Assembly: GCF_030646115.1 (NCBI RefSeq)
Contig: NZ_JAUSMX010000019.1
Location: forward strand, 124,001 to 188,000
Direction of reading: 5' to 3'
DNA: 64,000 nt
Source: Fluviicoccus sp.
GTDB taxonomy: Bacteria; Pseudomonadota; Gammaproteobacteria; Pseudomonadales; Moraxellaceae
Shown here: one piece after another, positions 35,620-45,457 of the stretch
How positions within the stretch are numbered: position 1 is the first letter of the stretch
How the letters are laid out: each line of letters begins with the position of its first letter
Translations under genes and position numbers: made by a program
Notes under the pieces: model-generated
Told to the model about the DNA's origin: nothing
Database searches by the model: none
The model's input: the letters and a program-made list of their open reading frames with translations, nothing else

Positions 35620-35958
35620 TCATCCCTGCAACAGCATCCACACCCGCATACCCGCCACGGCCAACGACGCCAGGAGCAGCAAGTAAACCAGCCCCCAGAC
35701 TCGACTTAACGCCGCTGCCGGCACGCTCCGCGCCGGATGCCGGACAAGTATCCCGATGGCCGCCAGCACACAAGCCGCCGCCAAGGCGCTTCCGCCCAGC
35801 AGTAACAGTTGATTGTGAAAAATATCGCCCGCCACGCCCGAGTAATCAATGGTCATCGGTGGCAGCGCCATATCTTGTGACAGGCTCTCCTCCGCACCGG
35901 CGACGGCGGGCGATATTAAAAACAGTCCTTGCCAAAAGCGGCCAAAAAGCATCTTCAT
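35620..35958 (-). CDS. Small membrane protein of unknown function
   Basis: A 112-residue product from the ATG at 35958 (MKMLFGRFWQGLFL). It has a probable signal peptide ending near SPAVAGAEES and two membrane helices (about 51-72 and 88-107) separated by a basic loop RHPARS. Alternative starts at 35994 or 36000 would lengthen the N-terminus. It lies 65 bases upstream of fdhA on the same strand, so it may belong to that operon, though the region between holds a possible separate promoter. No family is recognised. Confidence 0.6.
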   Translation of the reverse strand: MKMLFGRFWQGLFLISPAVAGAEESLSQDMALPPMTIDYSGVAGDIFHNQLLLLGGSALAAACVLAAIGILVRHPARSVPAAALSRVWGLVYLLLLASLAVAGMRVWMLLQG

Positions 35959-36111
35959 ACCCGACAAACCCCTCAAAACATTGATCGCATTCATTGCCAT
36001 GCAGCACCAGTTTAGGTATCTTGCGGCAAAAACCGGCAAAGTATTGCTAAATTTCGTTATCTTTCGCCCATAAGGCGGAAGATTGCCACCATCCATCACC
36101 ACGGATTGACT

Positions 36112-36555
36112 ATGGCCCGGATTCTGCTGCTGCACGGCCCCAACCTGAACCTGCTCGGTACGCGCGAGCCGGGTATCTACGGCGCCGCAACCCTCAAGGA
36201 TATCAATGCCCGCCTCAGCATCCATGCGGTGCAGGACGGCCACGACCTCGACACCCTGCAAAGCAACCACGAAGGCGTGCTGGTGGACCGCATCCAGGCG
36301 GCCGGGCAGGACGGCACCTCGTTCATCATCATCAATCCGGCGGCGTTTACGCACACTTCGGTGGCCATCCGTGATGCCTTGCTGGCGGTGAAGATCCCGT
36401 TTGTGGAAGTGCACCTGTCCAATGTGCATGCCCGTGAAGCCTTCCGCCACCATTCCTATTTTTCCGATGTCGCCGTAGGCGTCATTTGCGGCCTGGGCGC
36501 GCGGGGCTACGATTACGCCCTGCAGTTCGCCGTTCAACATCTGGCACAACCTTGA
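36112..36555 (+). CDS. aroQ: Type II 3-dehydroquinate dehydratase
   Basis: The 147-residue enzyme dehydrates 3-dehydroquinate to 3-dehydroshikimate in the shikimate pathway. It has [16 protein letters not shown] at the N-terminus (active-site tyrosine in IYG), [18 protein letters not shown], and [18 protein letters not shown] with the catalytic histidine. It starts the aroQ-accB-accC cluster, 22 bases before accB, an arrangement conserved in Pseudomonas. Confidence 0.96.
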   Translation: MARILLLHGPNLNLLGTREPGIYGAATLKDINARLSIHAVQDGHDLDTLQSNHEGVLVDRIQAAGQDGTSFIIINPAAFTHTSVAIRDALLAVKIPFVEVHLSNVHAREAFRHHSYFSDVAVGVICGLGARGYDYALQFAVQHLAQP

Positions 36556-36577
36556 GCTTGTTTGGGGGAGAACCCGT

Positions 36578-37039
36578 ATGGATTTGCGCAAAATCAAGAA
36601 ACTGATCGATCTCGTTCAGGAATCCGACATTGACGAACTGGAGATATCCGAGGGCGAAGAGTCGGTTCGTATCTGCCGCCACCGGACGGTCTACCAGACC
36701 GCACCCGTCGCTGCCCCCGCACCGGTTTATGCACCAGCGGCGGCCTCCGTCCCGGTTGAGTCGCACAAGAGCACGGCGCCGGCGGCTGTAGAACCGGCCA
36801 CCCACGGGTACATCCAGCGCTCACCCATGGTTGGCACCTACTACAGCGCCTCCTCGCCCAATGCCACGGTCTTTGTCGACGTCGGCCAGACCGTCAAGGT
36901 CGGCGATACCGTCTGCATCATTGAAGCCATGAAAATGATGAACCAGGTCCAGGCCGAAAAAAGCGGCGTGATCGAATCCATTCTGGTTGAAAACGGCCAG
37001 GTGGTGGAATTCGACCAGCCGCTGTTCACCATCGTTTAA
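36578..37039 (+). CDS. accB: Biotin carboxyl carrier protein of acetyl-CoA carboxylase
   Basis: The 153-residue carrier has an N-terminal helical domain ([31 protein letters not shown]), an Ala/Pro-rich linker (about 45-80) and the biotinyl domain with the biotin lysine in EAMKM near residue 117. It carries CO2 between AccC and the carboxyltransferase in the first step of fatty acid synthesis. accC follows after 15 bases. Confidence 0.97.
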   Translation: MDLRKIKKLIDLVQESDIDELEISEGEESVRICRHRTVYQTAPVAAPAPVYAPAAASVPVESHKSTAPAAVEPATHGYIQRSPMVGTYYSASSPNATVFVDVGQTVKVGDTVCIIEAMKMMNQVQAEKSGVIESILVENGQVVEFDQPLFTIV

Positions 37040-37054
37040 GCAGCCGGGGGCAGC

Positions 37055-38398
37055 ATGCTCGAAAAAGTCCTGATCGCCAATCGCGGCGAGATCGCCCTGC
37101 GGGTGCTGCGCGCCTGCAAGGAACTCGGCATCCGCACCGTGGCCGTCTACTCCAAGGCCGACCGCGACCTGCTGCACGTGCGGCTCGCTGATGAGGCGCT
37201 GTGCATCGGCCCGGCATCCTCACGGGAAAGCTACCTGAATATTCCCTCCATCATTGCCGCCGCCGAAGCGACGCAGGCTCAGGCCATTCATCCCGGCTAT
37301 GGCTTCCTCGCGGAAAACGCGGATTTTGCCGAAGCCGTCGAGGAGTCCGGATTCATCTTCATCGGGCCGCGCGCTGACACCATCCGCCAGATGGGCAACA
37401 AGGTTGCAGCCATCGAGGCGATGAAAGCCGCCGGAGTGCCGACTGTCCCCGGTTCCGATGGCGCCGTGACCAGTGAAAATGCCGAAGCCATGGCGGCGCG
37501 CATCGGCCTGCCGGTCATCATCAAGGCGGCAGCCGGCGGCGGCGGTCGCGGCATGCGCGTCGTCAATGACGCCGCCGCCGTGCTGGACTCGCTGGCCGTA
37601 ACCCAGGCCGAAGCCAAGGCCGCCTTTGGCGACGACACGGTCTACATGGAAAAATTCCTGCAGAAACCCCGTCACGTTGAAGTACAGGTCATTGGCGACG
37701 GCGCTGGCAAGGCGGTTCACCTCGGCGATCGCGACTGCTCACTGCAACGCCGCCACCAGAAAGTCGTGGAAGAAGCTCCGGCCCCCGGTATTCCGGAAGA
37801 GGCCCGGCAAGCGGTGCTGAATTCCTGCGTGCGCGCCTGCGAACTGATGCGTTATCGCGGCGCGGGCACCTTTGAATTCCTCTATGAAGACGGTCGCTTC
37901 TACTTCATTGAAATGAATACCCGCGTGCAGGTGGAACACCCGGTTTCGGAAATGGTGACCGGCATCGACATCATCAAGGAACAGCTGCGGATTGCCTCCG
38001 GTCTGGGCCTGTCCTGTACTCAGGACGATATCGTCATTCGCGGTCACGCCATCGAATGCCGCATCAATGCCGAAGACCCGAAGACCTTCCTGCCCTGCCC
38101 CGGAAAGATCGAATATTTCCACGCCCCCGGCGGCCCCGGCATCCGCATGGACTCCCATATTTATGCCGGTTATACCGTGCCGCCCCACTACGACTCGCTG
38201 ATCGGCAAGCTGATCGCCTACGGACCCACCCGCGCCATTGCCCTGCAACGCATGCGCAATGCCCTGGATGAAATCGTGGTGGACGGGATCCGCAGCAACA
38301 TCCCCCTGCACCGCGAACAAATCCTCAAGGACGCCGCCTTCAACGAAGGCGCGGTGGATATCCATTATCTCGAAAAGAAACTCGGGATGAGTCACTGA
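37055..38398 (+). CDS. accC: Biotin carboxylase of acetyl-CoA carboxylase
   Basis: The 447-residue enzyme is the ATP-dependent biotin carboxylase. Motifs: [19 protein letters not shown] at the N-terminus, the glycine-rich ATP loop [25 protein letters not shown], and the active-site [18 protein letters not shown]. It is full length and immediately downstream of accB. Co-expression with accB keeps carrier and carboxylase in balance. Confidence 0.97.
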   Translation: MLEKVLIANRGEIALRVLRACKELGIRTVAVYSKADRDLLHVRLADEALCIGPASSRESYLNIPSIIAAAEATQAQAIHPGYGFLAENADFAEAVEESGFIFIGPRADTIRQMGNKVAAIEAMKAAGVPTVPGSDGAVTSENAEAMAARIGLPVIIKAAAGGGGRGMRVVNDAAAVLDSLAVTQAEAKAAFGDDTVYMEKFLQKPRHVEVQVIGDGAGKAVHLGDRDCSLQRRHQKVVEEAPAPGIPEEARQAVLNSCVRACELMRYRGAGTFEFLYEDGRFYFIEMNTRVQVEHPVSEMVTGIDIIKEQLRIASGLGLSCTQDDIVIRGHAIECRINAEDPKTFLPCPGKIEYFHAPGGPGIRMDSHIYAGYTVPPHYDSLIGKLIAYGPTRAIALQRMRNALDEIVVDGIRSNIPLHREQILKDAAFNEGAVDIHYLEKKLGMSH

Positions 38399-38455
38399 AA
38401 ACGCTGCCCGGGGCCGGCCGATGACACCGGCGGCCCCCTTCACCCGGAAGACACC

Positions 38456-39343
38456 ATGCCCTGGCTGCAACTGAAGATTGAAACCAACAAGGCGGATGCT
38501 GAGCGCATTGAGGAAATACTGGAGTCGGTCGGCGCTGGCGCCGTGATGCTGGAAGATGCCGCCGACCAGCCGCTGTTCGAGCCTCCGCTGGGCACCACGC
38601 CGCTGTGGGACGCCACCCGGGTGGTGGCGCTGTTCACTCCCGACTCGGAAATGGACGCCATCCTTGAATTCGTACAAAGTGAGCTGGGGCAACCGTTGCC
38701 GCCCCATCGCGTTGAAATTCTGGAAGACCAGGTCTGGGAACGCGCCTGGATGGACCACTACCACCCGATGTGCTTTGGCGACCGGCTGTGGGTGGTTCCC
38801 AGCTGGACACCACCGCCGCGCCCGGACGCCATCAACCTGCTGCTGGACCCCGGCCTGGCGTTCGGCACCGGCACCCATGCCACCACCGCCCTGTGCATGG
38901 AGTGGCTGGACGGCCTCGACCTCAAAGACAAAACCGTGATTGACTATGGATGCGGCTCCGGTATTCTGGCCGTAGCGGCCTTGTTGCTGGGCGCCCGTCA
39001 GGCTTGGTGCGTCGACATCGACCCCCAGGCGCTGCAAGCCACGCGTGACAACGCCGAACGCAACGGTGTCGGCGCACGCATCAGCACCTTCTTCCCCGAC
39101 GAGATGCCAGCCGTGGAAGCCGATGTTGTTGTTGCCAATATTCTCGCCGGACCACTGGCCGAACTGGCCCCGGTACTGGCACAATTGTGCGTTGCCGGTG
39201 GCGATCTGGCCGTTTCCGGCATTATTGTGCCGCAGGTGGAAGACCTGCAGAAAGCCTACGCGTCCTGGTTCAGCCTTGACACCTTGCAGACAAAAGAAGA
39301 AAACTGGTGCCGGCTGTCAGGCAAACGACTGGAAAACACCTGA
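38456..39343 (+). CDS. prmA: Ribosomal protein L11 methyltransferase
   Basis: The 295-residue enzyme trimethylates ribosomal protein L11. The N-terminal substrate-recognition domain (about 1-95) is followed by LDPGLAFGTGTHATTALCMEWL and the SAM-binding IDYGCGSGILAVAALLLGA; the catalytic NILAGPLAEL lies near residue 225. It stands 57 bases after accC, as in Pseudomonas. Confidence 0.96.
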   Translation: MPWLQLKIETNKADAERIEEILESVGAGAVMLEDAADQPLFEPPLGTTPLWDATRVVALFTPDSEMDAILEFVQSELGQPLPPHRVEILEDQVWERAWMDHYHPMCFGDRLWVVPSWTPPPRPDAINLLLDPGLAFGTGTHATTALCMEWLDGLDLKDKTVIDYGCGSGILAVAALLLGARQAWCVDIDPQALQATRDNAERNGVGARISTFFPDEMPAVEADVVVANILAGPLAELAPVLAQLCVAGGDLAVSGIIVPQVEDLQKAYASWFSLDTLQTKEENWCRLSGKRLENT

Positions 39344-39380
39344 GCGGCATGCCAACCGGAAGCCTGGAGCTTGAGGGAAG

Positions 39381-40748
39381 ATGAGCGAAACCAAACAGAC
39401 ACGCTGCCCGTTCTGCAACAGCGTTTTCAATATTACCGACGCACAACTGGCCGCCCGGGGTGGACATGTGCGTTGTGGTTCCTGCTTGCAAGTCTTCCGG
39501 GCCGACCAGAATCTGGTCAGCGGACTTCCCGTAACTCCGACGGGGACACCCCCTTCAGCACCGGCTCCAGCTCAAGCACCCCAGCCCGCATCAATGCCTG
39601 ACGCCGGCGGCACGGGTTCGACTCCCGTAGTGTCCCGTACCCAGAGCTCTGCCCCGGCGGCGGGTGACCAGCCGATCGGCCAGCGCAAGAAAAAGAAACT
39701 GGAAGACGAGTCCTGGGCCTTCAACCTCATCAGCGATGAAGGCGAAGTCATTAATCCGGAAGCTTCCCCTGCGCACCCTCAACCCAAGCCTCCGGCAACC
39801 CCCGAGCCTCCCCCTGCACCGGCTCCGAAAGCCAAGAAGCCGATGTTTGATGATGAACTCAGCGACATGCTGCACGAGGCTTGGCAGGAAGAACCTTCCA
39901 AGTCCGGTCATCAGCTGAAGGGACCCGGCGAGGTCGAAAAAATCAAGGCCGCCGCTGACGACAGTTGGGCGCAGGCCTTGCTTTCCGAAATTGCCGAAGA
40001 GGAAAAGAAAGAGCAGTCCAAGAATTACAGCATGGAGGTGCTCCCCCCCTCCAAGACTGGCGGCAAGGAAACCGCACGAAAGACTCCTCCGGCATCACCG
40101 AAGGCTGCTGAACCGGCCCGACAGAAACATGCGGACACCTCCCGCGACAAACCCGCCGGTAATTCTGACGACGACCTGCTCAACTTCCTTAACAGCAACA
40201 GCGCACCGACGTTGTCGCAGAGCACCGCCACGCTACCGGTCGAGGTTCGCCACCAGCGCCACCTATCCGTCAACTGGGGCTATTACCTGACGTGGTCATT
40301 CCTGTGCATGCTGGCGCTGGCCGCGCTGACAGCGCAGTATGTCTACTTCAACTTCGAAAAACTGTCGGTTTCCGCCAGTACCCGTCCGCGGATGATCGAA
40401 CTGTGCGACACCCTTAAATGTAAGGTTCCGGAACCGCCCGACATTGGCTTGCTGGCCATTCAGAAATTGGTCGTGCGCAAGCATCCCGAAGTCAGCCATG
40501 CCTTGATTGTGAACACCATCCTGTTCAACAAGGCCGTCTTCACGCAGCCATTGCCGAACCTGAAACTGGTTTTGACCAACAAGAAAGGGGAAGTCGTCGC
40601 CGGACGCATGTTTACCCCCGGCGAATACCTTTCCATGGATTACTCCAATTTGCGCCGAATTCCCCCGCAAACCCCGATTCACATCGAACTGGCGCTGGCA
40701 AACCCTAACGTGTCCTTCACCAGCTACAGGATGCAGCCCGTGTTCTAG
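39381..40748 (+). CDS. DUF3426 zinc-ribbon membrane protein
   Basis: The 455-residue product begins with an MJ0042-type zinc finger (CPFC...RCGSC, residues about 8-37), continues with a long Pro/Ala/Lys-rich disordered region (about 55-290), a single membrane helix (WSFLCMLALAALTAQYVYF, about 302-320) and a C-terminal DUF3426 domain on the far side of the membrane. The function is unknown, but the gene is always found beside prmA and dusB in relatives. It is followed by an 11-bp hairpin. Confidence 0.92.
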   Translation: MSETKQTRCPFCNSVFNITDAQLAARGGHVRCGSCLQVFRADQNLVSGLPVTPTGTPPSAPAPAQAPQPASMPDAGGTGSTPVVSRTQSSAPAAGDQPIGQRKKKKLEDESWAFNLISDEGEVINPEASPAHPQPKPPATPEPPPAPAPKAKKPMFDDELSDMLHEAWQEEPSKSGHQLKGPGEVEKIKAAADDSWAQALLSEIAEEEKKEQSKNYSMEVLPPSKTGGKETARKTPPASPKAAEPARQKHADTSRDKPAGNSDDDLLNFLNSNSAPTLSQSTATLPVEVRHQRHLSVNWGYYLTWSFLCMLALAALTAQYVYFNFEKLSVSASTRPRMIELCDTLKCKVPEPPDIGLLAIQKLVVRKHPEVSHALIVNTILFNKAVFTQPLPNLKLVLTNKKGEVVAGRMFTPGEYLSMDYSNLRRIPPQTPIHIELALANPNVSFTSYRMQPVF

Positions 40749-40760
40749 ATCATAAACTGA

Positions 40761-40795
40761 GCCCCTGAACAACCCGCAACCGGCTGTTCAGGGGC
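40761..40795 (+). terminator. Hairpin after the DUF3426 gene
   Basis: GCCCCTGAACA and TGTTCAGGGGC form a perfect 11-bp stem with a 13-base loop, 13 bases after the stop. There is no T-run, so Rho-independent termination is uncertain. Confidence 0.55.
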
Positions 40796-40899
40796 GACCT
40801 CACTGACCGCATCGCAATAAAGCTCAAAAAACACTCTCCCTTCTGCGGTCTTTGAGGTATGATGCGCGCCGCTTTCTCCGGCCTGACCATCACCCATCC

Positions 40900-41895
40900 A
40901 TGCTCTCCCCCATCGCCATCGGCCCGTACCGGATCGACCCGATTGCCCTCGCCCCCATGGCGGGCGTGACCGATCGCCCGTTCCGGAAAATCTGCCGCGA
41001 TCTGGGAGCCGGTTACACGGTATCGGAAATGGTCACGTCGGACGCACGCCTGTGGAACACCGCCAAGTCCAGCTTCCGCCTGAACCATGACGGTGAGCCG
41101 GGGCCGCGTTCGGTGCAGATCCTGGGCTATGACCCGGCGATGATGGCCGAAGCCGCACGCCTGAATGTGGAGCGTGGCGCGCAGATCATCGATATCAACA
41201 TGGGTTGCCCGGCCAAGAAAGTCTGCAACCGGCTGGCCGGTTCGGCTTTGATGCAGGATGAAGCACTGGTCGCCGACATACTGAATGCGGTGGTCAAGGC
41301 CGTGGACGTGCCGGTGACGCTGAAAACACGCACTGGTTGGAACCGCGACAACCGCAACGGCGTCAACATTGCGCGCATTGCCGAAGATGCCGGCATCCGC
41401 ATGCTGGTGATCCATGGCCGCACCCGCGCGGACAAGTACGAGGGTGATGCTGAATACGACACCGTAGCCGCCATCAAGCAGGCCGTGGGCATTCCGGTAT
41501 TGGCAAACGGCGACATAAACTCGCCGGAAAAAGCGTTAACGGTGCTGCAACAAACGGGCTGTGATGGTATTATGCTGGGCCGCGCCGCACACGGTCGGCC
41601 GTGGATTTTTCGTGAAATTCGCCATTTCCTGAGTACCCGCATACTGCTGTCACCCCCGGACCTTTCCGATCAAATTCAAGTCAGCCTGAACCATGTGGCC
41701 GCCTTGCATGATTTTTATGGAGAGGAGCTGGGTGTCCGCTTTGCCCGCAAACATATTGGCTGGTATGCGCAGTACTGGGAACATGGTCGCGACTTTGTCC
41801 GCCGGTTTCACGCACTGACGACCGGCGAGGCGCAACGCGCCGCCGTGCAGACTTTCCAGGCGTCCTGCCTGGAAGGTTTTCCCGTTATCTCGTAG
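40900..41895 (+). CDS. dusB: tRNA-dihydrouridine synthase B
   Basis: The 331-residue FMN enzyme reduces uridines in the tRNA D-loop. It shows LAPMAGVTDRPFR at the start, the catalytic cysteine in INMGCPAKKVCNRLAGSALM, KTRTGW, and IHGRTRADKYEG. I chose the ATG at 40900 (MLSPIAIGPYRID); an upstream ATG at 40852 adds an unconserved leader. It is followed 13 bases later by fis, the conserved dusB-fis operon. A TATGAT box at 40858-40863 could be its -10 element, though no good -35 is seen. Confidence 0.96.
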   Translation: MLSPIAIGPYRIDPIALAPMAGVTDRPFRKICRDLGAGYTVSEMVTSDARLWNTAKSSFRLNHDGEPGPRSVQILGYDPAMMAEAARLNVERGAQIIDINMGCPAKKVCNRLAGSALMQDEALVADILNAVVKAVDVPVTLKTRTGWNRDNRNGVNIARIAEDAGIRMLVIHGRTRADKYEGDAEYDTVAAIKQAVGIPVLANGDINSPEKALTVLQQTGCDGIMLGRAAHGRPWIFREIRHFLSTRILLSPPDLSDQIQVSLNHVAALHDFYGEELGVRFARKHIGWYAQYWEHGRDFVRRFHALTTGEAQRAAVQTFQASCLEGFPVIS

Positions 41896-41908
41896 TAGTA
41901 GGGTCATT

Positions 41909-42181
41909 ATGAGCAGTTTGAAGTCTTCGATTCCCGTTCCCCAGACCGATGCCGCCCTGCGCGTGCATGTCGAGCGCGCCATGCGTCACTATTTCGGCCA
42001 ACTCAACGGTGAAAAGCCGTGTGAAGTCTACGAACTGGTGCTGGCCGAAGTGGAGCGTCCGCTGTTGTCGGTGGTGCTTGAATACACCCGTGGCAACCAG
42101 ACCAAGGCAGCCCAGATTCTGGGTCTGAACCGTGGCACCTTGCGCAAGAAGATGAAAACCCACGGCTTTATCTCTGACTGA
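41909..42181 (+). CDS. fis: Nucleoid protein Fis
   Basis: The 90-residue protein has an N-terminal dimerisation region and the C-terminal helix-turn-helix (LEYTRGNQTKAAQILGLNRGTLRKKMKTHG). It bends DNA and activates rRNA and other promoters in fast growth. It is co-transcribed with dusB, as in enterics and Pseudomonas, and followed by a strong terminator. Confidence 0.97.
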   Translation: MSSLKSSIPVPQTDAALRVHVERAMRHYFGQLNGEKPCEVYELVLAEVERPLLSVVLEYTRGNQTKAAQILGLNRGTLRKKMKTHGFISD

Positions 42182-42198
42182 TTTCCGGTCACTTTTTC

Positions 42199-42232
42199 AG
42201 GGCAATTCGGCTAGAATTGCCCTTTTCTTTTT
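42199..42232 (+). terminator. Strong intrinsic terminator of dusB-fis
   Basis: AGGGCAATTC-GGCTA-GAATTGCCCT, a perfect 10-bp stem, followed directly by TTTTCTTTTT. Confidence 0.92.
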
Positions 42233-42277
42233 CTGAGCCTTTCACTCACTTTCTTTAGAATTTCTTCGGGAATCGCC

Positions 42278-43852
42278 ATGCAAGTCACTCGTGCGTTGCT
42301 GTCCGTGTCCGACAAGACCGGCATTGTAGAACTGGCCCGTGAACTGGCCGCCTGCGGCGTTGCGCTGCTCTCCACCGGCGGCACCTACAAACTGATCAAG
42401 GACAACGGCATTGCCGTGCAGGAAGTGGCCGAGTACACCGGCTTCCCGGAAATGATGGACGGTCGCGTCAAGACACTGCATCCCAAGATTCACGGCGGCA
42501 TCCTCGGCCGTCGCGGACAGGATGACGGCGTGATGGAACAGCACGGCATCGGCCGCATCGACCTGGTGGTGGTGAACCTCTACCCCTTCGCCGCAACCAT
42601 CGCCAAGCCCGGCTGCACGCTGGAAGACGCCATCGAGAACATCGACATCGGCGGCCCGACCATGGTGCGCTCCGCCGCCAAGAACAACGCCCACGTCGGC
42701 ATCGTCGTCAATGCGTCCGATTACGGTCGCGTCATTGACGAGATCAAGGGCACCGGCGGCCTGTCGCAGGCCACCCGCTTCGACCTGGCCGTGAAGGCCT
42801 TCGAACACACCGCCCAGTATGACGGCATGATCGCCAACCATCTGGGCAAGCTGGTCACCGAGCCGGCCCAGCAGTTCCCGCGCACCTTCAACCTGCAGTT
42901 CAACAAGGCACAGGACCTGCGCTACGGCGAGAACCCGCACCAGAAGGCGGCCTTCTATGTCGAATCGAACGCCAGGGAAGCCAGCGTCGCCACCTCGAAG
43001 CAGTTGCAGGGCAAGGAACTGTCGTACAACAACATTGCCGACACCGACGCCGCGCTGGAATGCGTGAAGTCCTTCGTCAAGCCCGCCTGCGTCATCGTCA
43101 AGCACGCCAATCCGTGCGGCGTGGCCGTGGTGCCGGACGCCGAAGGCGGCATCGGCAAGGCCTATGACCTGGCCTACGCCACCGACCCGGAATCCGCGTT
43201 CGGCGGCATCATCGCCTTCAACCGCGAACTGGACGCCGCCACCGCCAAGGCGATTGTCGACCGCCAGTTCGTGGAAGTGATCATCGCCCCGTCCGTCAGC
43301 GCCGAAGCCCTGGCCATCACCGCCGCCAAGCAGAACGTGCGCGTGCTGACCTGCGGCGCCCTGCCCGCTCCGGCCGAGCGCATTGCCGGTCTGGACTACA
43401 AGCGCGTCAACGGCGGCCTGCTGGTGCAGGATGCCGATCTGGGCATGATTGGTGAAAGCGACCTGAAGATCGTCACCAAGCGCGCCCCGACCGAAGCCGA
43501 GATCCATGACCTGATCTTTGCGTGGAAAGTGGCCAAGTACGTGAAGTCTAATGCCATTGTCTACGCCAAGAACCGCCAAACTATCGGCATTGGCGCCGGC
43601 CAGATGAGCCGCGTCAATTCCGCCCGCATCGCCGCCATCAAGGCGGAGCATGCCGGACTGCCGGTGCAGGGTGCGGTAATGGCCTCCGACGCCTTCTTCC
43701 CGTTCCGCGACGGCATGGATAACGCCGCCAAGGTCGGCATCAGCTGCGTCATCCAGCCGGGCGGTTCCATGCGCGATGCGGAAGTGATTGCCGCGGCGGA
43801 TGAGCATGGCATGGCGATGGTGTTCACGGGAATGCGGCATTTCCGGCATTGA
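42278..43852 (+). CDS. purH: Bifunctional AICAR transformylase / IMP cyclohydrolase
   Basis: The 524-residue enzyme does the last two steps of IMP synthesis. The N-terminal cyclohydrolase domain (about 1-200) has VSDKTG and [14 protein letters not shown]; the transformylase domain has [14 protein letters not shown], the KHANPCG motif and [11 protein letters not shown]. It is full length. In this lineage purH is followed by purD, here across a 176-base spacer filled by a repeat. Confidence 0.97.
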   Translation: MQVTRALLSVSDKTGIVELARELAACGVALLSTGGTYKLIKDNGIAVQEVAEYTGFPEMMDGRVKTLHPKIHGGILGRRGQDDGVMEQHGIGRIDLVVVNLYPFAATIAKPGCTLEDAIENIDIGGPTMVRSAAKNNAHVGIVVNASDYGRVIDEIKGTGGLSQATRFDLAVKAFEHTAQYDGMIANHLGKLVTEPAQQFPRTFNLQFNKAQDLRYGENPHQKAAFYVESNAREASVATSKQLQGKELSYNNIADTDAALECVKSFVKPACVIVKHANPCGVAVVPDAEGGIGKAYDLAYATDPESAFGGIIAFNRELDAATAKAIVDRQFVEVIIAPSVSAEALAITAAKQNVRVLTCGALPAPAERIAGLDYKRVNGGLLVQDADLGMIGESDLKIVTKRAPTEAEIHDLIFAWKVAKYVKSNAIVYAKNRQTIGIGAGQMSRVNSARIAAIKAEHAGLPVQGAVMASDAFFPFRDGMDNAAKVGISCVIQPGGSMRDAEVIAAADEHGMAMVFTGMRHFRH

Positions 43853-43861
43853 TGCAATAAC

Positions 43862-43983
43862 TCCCTCTCCCCTTGTGGGAGAGGGCCGGGGAGAGGGGTG
43901 CGGAAAGCGGCCCGAACACAGGCCAGCTCCTTAGCCACCGCTGTACCCCTCTCCCTAACCCTCTCCCTCAGGGGGAGAGGGGA
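43862..43983. repeat. Long imperfect inverted repeat between purH and purD
   Basis: Left arm 43862-43899 and right arm 43945-43983 are complementary over about 38 bases with a few mismatches. Both are rich in CCCTCTCC/GGAGAGGG, and each arm can also fold on itself. This type of pyrimidine/purine-biased palindrome is a common intergenic repeat in proteobacteria. It may end purH transcripts or stabilise the mRNA. Confidence 0.75.
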
Positions 43984-44028
43984 CTCTCTTTGTGACTTAA
44001 GAATTCATAAATTTTGGGGACATCTCCC

Positions 44029-45330
44029 ATGAAAATCCTGATCCTCGGTTCCGGCGGCCGCGAACACGCCCTCGCCTGGAAGTGCGCACAAGACCCGCGC
44101 ATCGACACCGTCTTCGTTGCCCCCGGCAATGCCGGTTCTGCCACCGAAGCCAAGTGCCAAAACGTGGTGCTCGACATCCTCGACAACACCGCCCTGATTC
44201 AGTTCGTGCAGGTGCAGGGCATCGACCTGACGCTGGTGGGCCCGGAAGCCCCGCTGGTGAACGGCGTGGTCGATGCCTTCCGCGCCGCCAACCTGAAGAT
44301 CTGGGGCCCCACGCAATATGCTGCACAACTGGAAGGCTCCAAGGCTTTCGCCAAGGATTTCCTGGCGCGCCGGGGCATCCCCACCGCCTGGTACAACGTC
44401 TTCACCGATACCGACGCCGCCCTCGCCTATGTGCGCGAGAAAGGCGCGCCGATCGTGATCAAGGCTGACGGTCTGGCAGCGGGCAAGGGCGTGATCGTGG
44501 CGATGTCCTTGGAAGAGGCCGAGGCCGCGATCATCGACATGCTGTCAGGCAACAAGTTCGGTTCCGCCGGCGCGCGCGTGGTGGTGGAAGAATTCCTGGA
44601 CGGCGAAGAAGCGAGCTTCATCGTCATGGTCGACAGCGTCAACGCGCTGGCCATGGCCACCAGTCAGGACCACAAGCGTATCGGCGACGGCGACACCGGC
44701 CCCAACACCGGCGGCATGGGCGCGTACTCCCCCGCTCCGGTAGTGACGCCCGCCGTGCACCAGCGGGTGATGGACGAGGTGATCATGCCGACCGTGCGCG
44801 GCATGGCGGAAGAAGGTCACCCCTACACCGGTTTCCTGTATGCCGGGTTGATGATTGATGCCTCCGGCGCGCCGAAGGTGATCGAGTTCAACTGCCGTTT
44901 CGGCGATCCGGAAACCCAACCGATCATGATGCGTCTGCAAAGCTCGCTGGTGGCGTTGGTGGAAGCCGGGATTGCCGGACAACTGCCTGCGGAAGCGCAA
45001 TGGGACCCGCGTCCGGCGCTGGGCGTGGTGATGGCAGCCGGGGGTTATCCGGATGATGTACGGAAAGGCGATGTGATTTCCGGCATCGACGACGCCAACA
45101 GCCCGGTGGTGAAGGTGTTCCAGGCCGGGACAGCGCTGAAGGACGGCCAGGTGGTGACCAACGGCGGGCGCGTGTTGTGCGTGACCGGGTTGGGCGCGAC
45201 GGTGTCGGAAGCGCAGCGCAATGCCTATGAGGGTGTTAAGCGGATTTCGTGGGCGGATGAGTATCATCGTTCCGATATCGGCTATCGGGCGGTGGCGCGG
45301 GAACAGCAGGTGCAGCAACAGCAGCAGTAA
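44029..45330 (+). CDS. purD: Phosphoribosylamine-glycine ligase
   Basis: The 433-residue ATP-grasp enzyme makes GAR from phosphoribosylamine, glycine and ATP in purine synthesis. It shows MKILILGSGGREHALAWK, the ATP-grasp DGLAAGKGVIVA, PNTGGMGAYSPAP and EFNCRFGDPETQP. The ATG at 44029 has GGGGA 8 bases upstream; a TTG at 44014 is a weaker option. The C-terminus ends in an unusual glutamine run (QQVQQQQQ) from CAG/CAA repeats. Confidence 0.97.
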   Translation: MKILILGSGGREHALAWKCAQDPRIDTVFVAPGNAGSATEAKCQNVVLDILDNTALIQFVQVQGIDLTLVGPEAPLVNGVVDAFRAANLKIWGPTQYAAQLEGSKAFAKDFLARRGIPTAWYNVFTDTDAALAYVREKGAPIVIKADGLAAGKGVIVAMSLEEAEAAIIDMLSGNKFGSAGARVVVEEFLDGEEASFIVMVDSVNALAMATSQDHKRIGDGDTGPNTGGMGAYSPAPVVTPAVHQRVMDEVIMPTVRGMAEEGHPYTGFLYAGLMIDASGAPKVIEFNCRFGDPETQPIMMRLQSSLVALVEAGIAGQLPAEAQWDPRPALGVVMAAGGYPDDVRKGDVISGIDDANSPVVKVFQAGTALKDGQVVTNGGRVLCVTGLGATVSEAQRNAYEGVKRISWADEYHRSDIGYRAVAREQQVQQQQQ

Positions 45331-45350
45331 GGCTGGGGTTGCGGGGAGGA

Positions 45351-45375
45351 AGGGCGGCTGAGGCTGCCCTTTTTC
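45351..45375 (+). terminator. Intrinsic terminator of purD
   Basis: AGGGCGGC-TGAG-GCTGCCCT with one G-U pair, followed by a TTTTTCTT tail, 20 bases after the stop. Confidence 0.7.
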
Positions 45376-45457
45376 TTGGGTTGCGTTTGGGAAGCGGATT
45401 GGTTAGCTTGGCCTGACGAAGGACGCATCATCCGTATCCGTTTTCACGAGGTTATTC

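Noticed and set aside
42242-43849. A 535-codon open frame antisense to purH
   Set aside because: Histidine- and glycine-rich shadow of purH codons, without start context or motif.
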